Notes under the pieces: model-generated
Seen by the model: the letters and a program-made list of their open reading frames with translations, nothing else
Told to the model about the DNA's origin: nothing
Database searches by the model: none
DNA from: Paracoccaceae bacterium
GTDB lineage: Bacteria > Pseudomonadota > Alphaproteobacteria > Rhodobacterales > Rhodobacteraceae
DNA: 11,703 nt
Direction of reading: 5' to 3'
Assembly: GCA_023254015.1 (NCBI GenBank)
Contig: JALQYS010000466.1
Span: 1-11,703 of the forward strand
Position numbers and translations under genes: made by a program
Shown here: in pieces, positions 6,952-11,703 of the stretch
How positions within the stretch are numbered: the stretch's first letter is position 1
Layout of the letters: every line of letters starts with the position of its first letter

Positions 6952-7866
6952 TTATCCCCGCGCCGCAAACAGGCCGCGCGGGCGGACCAGAAGGACAAGG
7001 GCCATCATCAGATAAATCCCCATCGACGAAATCCCCACACCCAAGGCCTGCGCCTCGGGGCCGGGCATCACCTGTTGCAGGGTCGCGGGCAGAAAGGCCC
7101 GCAGCATCGTGTCGAACATGCCCAGCGCGATTCCGGCCACGAAGGCCCCTTTCACCGACCCAACCCCCCCGATCACCACGACGACAAAGGTGGCCAGAAT
7201 GATCTCGTCGCCCATGCCGACCTGCACCGACACGATGGGCGACGCCATCACACCGGCAAGGCCCGCCAGCAGCGCGCCAAGGGCAAAGACCGCCGTGTAA
7301 AGCCCCTGAATATTCACGCCCAGCGCCCGCACCATCTGGCGGTTCGTGGCCCCCGCGCGCACCAACATGCCGACGCGGGTCTTGTTGATAAGGAAATACA
7401 GCCCCACCGCCACCGCCAGACCCACCGCGATCACGAACAGCCGGTAGGTCGGATAGGGCAGGCCGGGCAGGATCTGGATCGAGCCGGAAAAGATTTCGGG
7501 CATGGTGGTGAACAATGGCTGGCGGCCAAAGATCAACACGGTGGACTGGTTGAAGATGAGGATCAACGCGAAGGTCGCCAGCACTTGATCCAGGTGATCG
7601 CGGGCATAAAGCCGCCGGATCACGCCCGTCTCCATCGCCAGCCCCGCCAGACCTGCGGCGACAAGCCCGGCCACCAGCCCGCCCCAGAAGTTGCCCGTCT
7701 GGATCGCCACCCAAGACGCCGCGAAGGCCCCCACCATGTAGAGCGCCCCATGCGCCAGATTGATGACGCCCATGATCCCGAAGATCAGCGTCAATCCTGC
7801 GGCCAGCAGGAACAGTGTCACACCATATTGCAGCCCGTTCAGAAGCTGCTCGATCAACAGGATCAT
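6952..7866 (-). CDS. livH: HAAT-family ABC transporter permease (LivH-like)
   Basis: Inner-membrane permease of 304 residues, partner of LivM. The family N-terminus is clear: LNGLQYGVTLFLLAAGLTLI (9-28), then FGIMGVINLAHGALYMVGAF (29-48). The coupling loop is near VRAGATNRQMVRALGVN (169-185), and VVVVIGGVGSVKGAFVAGI (228-246) is the conserved late membrane block. About eight hydrophobic segments are visible. Upstream, a 75-base gap separates it from the binding-protein gene and holds a strong hairpin. The ribosome binding site is unremarkable (AGGCGG close to the ATG). It lies only 4 bases before livM. Family assignment is secure; substrate is not readable. Confidence 0.95.
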   Translation of the reverse strand: MILLIEQLLNGLQYGVTLFLLAAGLTLIFGIMGVINLAHGALYMVGAFAASWVAIQTGNFWGGLVAGLVAAGLAGLAMETGVIRRLYARDHLDQVLATFALILIFNQSTVLIFGRQPLFTTMPEIFSGSIQILPGLPYPTYRLFVIAVGLAVAVGLYFLINKTRVGMLVRAGATNRQMVRALGVNIQGLYTAVFALGALLAGLAGVMASPIVSVQVGMGDEIILATFVVVVIGGVGSVKGAFVAGIALGMFDTMLRAFLPATLQQVMPGPEAQALGVGISSMGIYLMMALVLLVRPRGLFAARG

Positions 7867-7895
7867 CCGCCTGCGCCCCCGGCCAGTCGTTCAGG

Positions 7896-7925
7896 AAAAG
7901 GGGCCGGAAGCTGTGCCTCCGGCCC
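7896..7925 (-). terminator. Hairpin between binding-protein gene and livH: partial terminator or mRNA-stabilising stem
   Basis: On the minus strand an 8-base perfect stem (GGGCCGGA at 7925-7918 with TCCGGCCC at 7908-7901) encloses a 9-base loop and is followed by CTTTT (7900-7896). It lies 16 bases after the stop of the binding-protein gene and 29 bases before the livH start. The short T run suggests an inefficient terminator, or a stem that protects the 3' end of the binding-protein message, so that more binding protein than permease is made. Both arms are seen directly; the effect is inferred. Confidence 0.65.
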
Positions 7926-7941
7926 GGTTCGGATCGTCAGA

Positions 7942-9084
7942 TCACATCTTGCAGTTGGCGGAATAGACGTCGCCCACCGCCTCGCGGATCTTTTCCTTGG
8001 TCACGATCTTCGGGTTCCCGGCTTCGTCCGCGACGATCTCGGTCATGTACCAGTCCTGGATCGGATGCTGGTTCGGGCCGAAGGCAAAGCTGCCGCGGGT
8101 CGAGGTGAACTCGGCCGCCTTGATCGCCGCCTGCAGCGCGGCCACATCCGCATCGCCCCCCGCCTTTTGCAGGGCCGAGCCGATCAGAAGGCCGGTGTCA
8201 TAGGCCTGCTGGCCATAGGTGGTCAGCGGCACGTCGGGGTGCGCAGCGGCCCAGGCGGCAACCATGGCCTTCGAGGCTTCGTTGTCGAAATCCTCGTTCC
8301 AGTGGGTGGTGCCGGTCACGCCGATCGCGGCGGGGCCAACGGCCTTGAGGATCACATGGTCATAGGACGGTTCCGACAGCACCATCGGAATGGTGCCCAG
8401 AAGGCCCGACTGCTGATACTGCTTGAGGAAGGCAATGCCCTGCCCGCCGGGATGGAACTGGAACACCACTTCCGGGGCCTTGTCGCGGATCTGCGCCATT
8501 TCGCCCGCGAAATCCGACTGCTCGACGCCGGTATAGATCTCGGTCACTTCGCCGCCGAATTCCCGGGTAAAGCCCGCGATGGCGTCCTTGCCAGCCTGAT
8601 AGTTGGGGGCCAGCGCAACAGCGGTCTTGTAGCCCAGCTTTTTAGCAGCCGCGCCCGAAGCTTCGTGCAGGCTGTCGTTCTGCCAGCTGACCACGAAATA
8701 GTTCGGATGGCACTTTTCGCCCGCCAGCGGCGAGGGCGCGGCGTTCGGGCTGACATAGATGGCGCCCGCATCCAGCGCCTCGGGCACAACCGCGCCCGAC
8801 ACGTTGGAAAACACGATGCCGGTCAGCAGCTTGATGCCTTCTTCATTCAGCATCCGGTCGGCCACTTGCACACCGGTGTTCGGATCGCGCGCGTCGTCCT
8901 CGACCACCAGCTCATAAGCCGCGCCCGAGGCATCAAGGCCCAGCTTCAGCCCGTCGCGGATCTGTTCGCCCAGATAGCCCGCCGGCCCCGACAGGGTGGT
9001 GATGACGCCAATCTTGGTGCCCTCGGCAAAGGCCGGCACGGCAAGCGCCACAAGAAGGCTGGCCGTGGTAAGCAATTTTTTCAT
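7942..9084 (-). CDS. HAAT-family ABC transporter substrate-binding protein (LivK-like)
   Basis: Periplasmic ligand-binding protein of 380 residues that delivers substrate to LivHMGF. Residues 1-20 form a clear Sec signal peptide: MKK, a hydrophobic core (LLTTASLLVALAV) and PAFA, with cleavage expected after Ala20. The mature part is a type-I periplasmic binding fold (Peripla_BP_6): GVITTLSGPAGYLGEQIRDG (26-45), then DDARDPNTGVQVADRML (63-79). A KCHPNYFVVSWQND block (124-137) follows, and ALAPNYQAGKDAI (157-169) opens the second lobe. Cys125 and Cys378 are the only cysteines seen in the mature chain and could form a disulfide. A GGGAGA ribosome binding site lies 6 bases before the ATG. The KCxPNxF and WQND pattern resembles my recollection of binding proteins linked to aromatic-compound operons, and the neighbouring dioxygenase supports an aromatic ligand rather than leucine, but this is not proven. 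Confidence 0.93.
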   Translation of the reverse strand: MKKLLTTASLLVALAVPAFAEGTKIGVITTLSGPAGYLGEQIRDGLKLGLDASGAAYELVVEDDARDPNTGVQVADRMLNEEGIKLLTGIVFSNVSGAVVPEALDAGAIYVSPNAAPSPLAGEKCHPNYFVVSWQNDSLHEASGAAAKKLGYKTAVALAPNYQAGKDAIAGFTREFGGEVTEIYTGVEQSDFAGEMAQIRDKAPEVVFQFHPGGQGIAFLKQYQQSGLLGTIPMVLSEPSYDHVILKAVGPAAIGVTGTTHWNEDFDNEASKAMVAAWAAAHPDVPLTTYGQQAYDTGLLIGSALQKAGGDADVAALQAAIKAAEFTSTRGSFAFGPNQHPIQDWYMTEIVADEAGNPKIVTKEKIREAVGDVYSANCKM

Positions 9085-9126
9085 CTCAATCTCCCGGTTA
9101 GGTTGGATTCTGTTCTATTTTTTCGC

Positions 9127-9148
9127 GTCAGTCTGACAGGCCTGACAG
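9127..9148. repeat. Palindrome plus tandem 9-base repeat before the binding-protein gene
   Basis: Within the 84-base gap between the dioxygenase and binding-protein genes, the plus strand has the 11-base palindrome GTCAGTCTGAC (9127-9137). It overlaps two tandem 9-base units, GTCTGACAG and GCCTGACAG (9131-9148). An A-rich stretch (AAAAAATAGAAC on the minus strand) follows toward the binding-protein gene. This could be an operator or internal promoter site, or an intercistronic RNA structure; I see no T run that would make it a terminator. Repeats are directly visible; function is unknown. Confidence 0.4.
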
Positions 9149-9168
9149 CCACTTCAAGCCTGAAACAA

Positions 9169-9717
9169 TTACAGCTTCACCCAGCCTGCCGGAGGCTTCT
9201 TGCCGGGATGCAACTCGCCGCATTTCGGGCAGGTGCGCAGCTTTTCATCGGCATAGAAGGCGGCATAGATAGGCGGCAGGTCGTCGACGATGGATTCCAG
9301 ATCCACCTCGGCGCGGTGCACGCGGGTTTGGCAGTTGAAGCAATACCATTCGATGGCATCCAGCGCCCCCTCGGGCCGGGCCGGTTCGATGACCAACCCG
9401 ATGGAGCCTTCCTGCGGCCGCTGCGGCGAATGGCGCATATGGGCGGGCAGAAGGAAAATCTCGCCCTCGCGGATCGGCACGTCATAGAAATCGCCCGTCG
9501 CGGTGTCGTGCAATTTGAGCAGCATGTCGCCCTTGAGCTGATAGAAGAACTCTTCCACCGGGTCGTCGTGATAGTCGCAACGCTCGTTCGGGCCGCCGAC
9601 CACGGTGACCATAAGATCGGCGTCCTTGAACACCAGTTGGTTGCCGACCGGCGGCTTCAACAGATGCTTATGCTCGTCAATCCATTTCTGGAAATTGAAG
9701 GCGGCAAGGCGGGTCAT
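9169..9717 (-). CDS. 3-hydroxyanthranilate 3,4-dioxygenase (cupin, with C-terminal rubredoxin-like iron site)
   Basis: Cytoplasmic Fe(II) extradiol-type dioxygenase that opens 3-hydroxyanthranilate to 2-amino-3-carboxymuconate 6-semialdehyde (ACMS). The 182-residue length fits bacterial enzymes. By alignment to the Cupriavidus enzyme, metal ligands are His50, Glu56 (in DDPVEEFFYQLKGD) and His96, and substrate contacts are Arg46, Arg100 and Glu111. The VGGPNER (40-46) and RHSPQR (95-100) blocks are typical. Two Cys pairs, CFNC (126-129) and CPKC (163-166), give the second, rubredoxin-like iron site of bacterial forms. All key residues are present, so it should be active. A strong AAGGGAGA site precedes the ATG, 15 bases after the DapA-like gene. 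In other bacteria this gene (nbaC/kynurenine pathway) sits beside an ACMS decarboxylase; none is in this window, where a DapA-like lyase and a dehydrogenase take that position. Confidence 0.95.
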   Translation of the reverse strand: MTRLAAFNFQKWIDEHKHLLKPPVGNQLVFKDADLMVTVVGGPNERCDYHDDPVEEFFYQLKGDMLLKLHDTATGDFYDVPIREGEIFLLPAHMRHSPQRPQEGSIGLVIEPARPEGALDAIEWYCFNCQTRVHRAEVDLESIVDDLPPIYAAFYADEKLRTCPKCGELHPGKKPPAGWVKL

Positions 9718-9732
9718 CTTTGTCTCCCTTCC

Positions 9733-10689
9733 TCAGGCCAGTTTCAGGCCACAGGTTTCAAATGCAAGTCTTGTTCTGGCTTTTTCTTCTTCTGTCAGCT
9801 CAAGGCAGGGCGGACGGACCCGGCCGCCGGTCTGACCCAGAAGGTCTTGCCAGTATTTCTGGTGGGCATGCGGCTTTTCGGCGGGCCGAGTGGATTTGAG
9901 CGCGTGACGCACCGGCTCCAGACTGTCGCGGATCGCGCGGGCCTCATCGGCACGGCCGGCAAAGGCGGCATCGGTATAGGCGCGCATCCTTTTGTCGGCG
10001 GCGGTCTGGATCAGGTAGGGCGGCGAGGAACAGAGATAAAGCTTCCAGTTCAGCTCTAGAATATTCTCCAGCCATTCCTCTTCGGATGCCGTAGAAACGA
10101 TCATCCGATCGCCTGCAAGGCGTGTAAGCTCCGCATACATCGGCCTTGGAACCGAATATTTGATCGCAACAACAGTCTCGATATCGGCCAGACGGTTGCA
10201 CAGTTGCGGGCTCATCAGATAGCCGCTGTCGGGATGCGACCACAGCGCAATGCCAATGTCGACCTTCGAGGCAATCGTCTCGTAATAGCGGATCAGCGTC
10301 TCGTCCTGCTCCTTGAAGAAATGCAGGATCGGCGCGTGCACCACGATGTAATCGGCGCCGCAGGATTGCGCATGGCGCGCCAGGTCAATCACCACATCCA
10401 TGTTCTGATCCGAGCAGGACATGATAGTCTGCGCCCGCCCATCCGCCGCCTTCACCGCCAGATCGAAGGCGCGCTTGCGCTCGTCCAGCGACATGGAAAA
10501 GAACTCGCCCTGCTTGCCGGCGATGAAAAAGCCGTCGATCCCCAGATCCTCGATCCAGTGGTTCATGTTGCGGGCAAAACCCTCTTCATCGATGGAAAGG
10601 TCATCCCGGAAGGGCATCAGCGCAGCGGCCCAGATGCCCTTCATATGGGCGAAGGCGTGGGATTTGGCGTCTTTACGGGAATATTTCAC
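9733..10689 (-). CDS. DapA/DHDPS-family lyase of unknown substrate
   Basis: Predicted cytoplasmic Schiff-base lyase or aldolase with a TIM barrel, 318 residues. The Schiff-base lysine is Lys177 in VVAIKYS (173-179), and the phosphate-loop-like region reads GKQGE (58-62) where DHDPS has GTTGE. The strand carrying the catalytic tyrosine of DHDPS (YNVPSRTG in E. coli) reads LWSHPDSG here (149-156), so Tyr is replaced by Trp150 and the substrate-binding Arg is absent. It therefore should not make dihydrodipicolinate. The family also includes aldolases, hydratases and decarboxylating dehydratases acting on 2-oxo acids. The start is GTG at 10689: AGGAG lies 7 bases upstream and the GTG overlaps the aldehyde dehydrogenase stop (GTGA). 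An internal ATG at 10644, just before the first barrel strand, lacks a ribosome binding site. It is followed 15 bases on by the 3-hydroxyanthranilate dioxygenase gene, suggesting work on the ring-cleavage product. Confidence 0.82.
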   Translation of the reverse strand: MKYSRKDAKSHAFAHMKGIWAAALMPFRDDLSIDEEGFARNMNHWIEDLGIDGFFIAGKQGEFFSMSLDERKRAFDLAVKAADGRAQTIMSCSDQNMDVVIDLARHAQSCGADYIVVHAPILHFFKEQDETLIRYYETIASKVDIGIALWSHPDSGYLMSPQLCNRLADIETVVAIKYSVPRPMYAELTRLAGDRMIVSTASEEEWLENILELNWKLYLCSSPPYLIQTAADKRMRAYTDAAFAGRADEARAIRDSLEPVRHALKSTRPAEKPHAHQKYWQDLLGQTGGRVRPPCLELTEEEKARTRLAFETCGLKLA

Positions 10690-11702
10690 GGCTTCGCTCC
10701 TGAAACGGTCGGCTCAAGATCAAGCTCCATCTTGTGCGAGATGGTCTTGACCACGGTGTAATGATGCAGCCCCTCGGCCCCGCCTTCGCGGCCATGGCCC
10801 GAGAATTTCACGCCGCCAAAGGGCACTTCGGCCACCGAGGCCTCCAGCGTGTTGATGGAAAGATTGCCCGCCTCGATCCCGGCTGTCAGCCGGTCCACAT
10901 TGGCGGCCGAATGGGTGAATCCATAGGCGGCAAGGCCAAAGGGCAAGGCATTGGCGCGGGTGATGGCGTCGTCCAGATCGCGGACCGGGTTGATGATGGC
11001 CAAGGGGCCAAAGGGTTCTTCGCGCATCACGCGGGCGTCATCGGGCACATCGGCCAGCACGGTGACCGGGAAGAAATAGCCCGGCCCATTGGGGCGGGTG
11101 CCGCCCGCCAGAACGCGGGCACCCTTGGCACGGGCATCTTCCACCAGCGCATCCAGGGCAGCAATCCGGCGATGGTTGGCCACCGGCCCCATCTCGGTGG
11201 CCGGGTCCAGCCCGTTGCCCATCCGCACCGCCCGCGCCCGTTCGGCGAAGGCCTTGGCAAAGGCGTCAAAGTTCCGCTCCATCACGAAGAACCGGGTCGG
11301 AGAGGTGCAGACCTGCCCCGAGTTCCGCGCCTTGCGCGCCGCCGACATGCGCCCCGCCGCCACCGGATCAACGTCGTCGCAGACGATCACCGGCGCATGG
11401 CCGCCCAGCTCCATCAGAACCGGCGTCATCGACCGTGCGGCCATTTCCGTCAGGTGGATCCCGACCGAGGTTGACCCGGTAAAGGCCACCACGCGGATGC
11501 GGTCTTGCGGGATCAAATAGCTGGAAATCTCGGCCGGATGACCGAACACAAGGTTCAGAACCCCCGCAGGCAGGCCCGCATCCTGAAACGCCCGCGCGAT
11601 GTGCATCGCCCCCGCCGGGGTCTCCTCGGCCGCTTTCAGGATGATCGAACAGCCCGAGGCCAGAGCCCCCGCGATCTTGCGCGCGGGTTGTGACAGCGGA
11701 AA
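10686..11702 (-). CDS. NAD(P)-dependent aldehyde dehydrogenase, SSADH/GabD-like, 5' end outside window
   Basis: Oxidises an aldehyde to the acid with NAD(P); cytoplasmic. The frame is open to the right edge, giving 338 C-terminal residues of a protein usually ~480 long; the ATG at 11606 is internal. The first visible block, FPLSQPARKIAGALASGCS followed by LKAAEETP, is the cofactor-binding region (commonly LKPSEETP). FTGSTSVG is at visible residues 74-81, MELGGHAP (97-104) carries the general-base Glu98, NSGQVCTSPTR (127-137) carries nucleophile Cys132, and EEPFGP is at 228-233. The C-terminal FGGVKFSGHGREGG motif is intact. The MELGGHAP and GQVC context is closest to succinate-semialdehyde dehydrogenases. 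It overlaps the DapA-like gene by GTGA and opens the visible operon. A likely substrate is a semialdehyde from 3-hydroxyanthranilate cleavage, after or instead of decarboxylation; this is inferred from context. Confidence 0.92.
   Translation of the reverse strand, partial: FPLSQPARKIAGALASGCSIILKAAEETPAGAMHIARAFQDAGLPAGVLNLVFGHPAEISSYLIPQDRIRVVAFTGSTSVGIHLTEMAARSMTPVLMELGGHAPVIVCDDVDPVAAGRMSAARKARNSGQVCTSPTRFFVMERNFDAFAKAFAERARAVRMGNGLDPATEMGPVANHRRIAALDALVEDARAKGARVLAGGTRPNGPGYFFPVTVLADVPDDARVMREEPFGPLAIINPVRDLDDAITRANALPFGLAAYGFTHSAANVDRLTAGIEAGNLSINTLEASVAEVPFGGVKFSGHGREGGAEGLHHYTVVKTISHKMELDLEPTVSGAKP
10697..10701 (-). promoter_or_regulatory. Shine-Dalgarno site deciding a GTG start for the DapA-like gene
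   Basis: AGGAG on the minus strand lies 7 bases before the GTG at 10689, inside the end of the aldehyde dehydrogenase gene. The competing ATG at 10644 has no purine-rich site upstream. This supports the longer protein with 15 extra N-terminal residues. Confidence 0.7.
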
Positions 11703-11703
11703 G

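Noticed and set aside
6948..6998. Earlier start for LivM adding 17 residues
   Set aside because: It would overlap livH, and the added stretch is arginine-rich and not membrane-like; the ATG at 6947 has a good ribosome binding region.
9133..9717. Dioxygenase as an NAD-biosynthesis enzyme (kynurenine to quinolinate)
   Set aside because: No quinolinate phosphoribosyltransferase, kynureninase or monooxygenase is in view, while an importer and an aldehyde dehydrogenase are; catabolism fits better, though the NAD role is not formally excluded.
6853..10059. Very long plus-strand open frame (1068 codons) opposite livM through the dioxygenase and DapA-like genes
   Set aside because: It is antisense to six well-identified genes, is rich in His, Arg, Gln and Gly as expected of the reverse frame of GC-rich coding DNA, and shows no recognisable domain.

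Overview
This is a GC-rich bacterial window with no RNA genes, insertion sequences, CRISPR arrays or gene-free stretches over 100 bases. All twelve genes lie on the minus strand, so they read from the right edge to the left. The GC content, the protein style, and an ATTC-N8-GAAT operator of the kind described for SqrR in Rhodobacter point to an alphaproteobacterium, probably of the Rhodobacteraceae. That placement is an inference; there is no rRNA to confirm it.

Region A (11703 to 2896) looks like one long catabolic operon of ten genes. In transcription order it holds an aldehyde dehydrogenase (5' end outside the window), a DapA/DHDPS-family lyase with altered active-site positions, 3-hydroxyanthranilate 3,4-dioxygenase, a complete five-part branched-chain-amino-acid-type (HAAT) ABC importer (binding protein, LivH, LivM, LivG, LivF), an L-aspartate dehydrogenase-family enzyme, and an alpha/beta hydrolase of the kynurenine-formamidase-like type. 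Most junctions are overlaps of 1 to 4 bases (GTGA, ATGA, TGATG) or very short gaps. The two larger gaps flank the binding-protein gene, and the one after it holds a strong hairpin that could set binding-protein dosage. Together the genes suggest uptake of an aromatic or amide-bearing compound, hydrolytic release, extradiol cleavage of a 3-hydroxyanthranilate-like ring, and processing of the aminated semialdehyde product by the lyase, the aldehyde dehydrogenase and an imine/amino-acid dehydrogenase. The exact substrate and route are not established from sequence. No ACMS decarboxylase, 2-aminomuconate deaminase, kynureninase, nadA or nadC is in view.

Region B (2895 to 1075) is a sulP-family anion transporter gene with its own predicted promoter. 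A palindrome matching the SqrR/BigR motif overlaps the -10 box, which suggests control by reactive sulfur species.

Region C (1019 to the left edge) holds pxpA and the start of pxpB, two subunits of the bacterial ATP-dependent 5-oxoprolinase, overlapping by ATGA. It lies 55 bases downstream of sulP with no terminator seen between them, so it may be co-transcribed with sulP.
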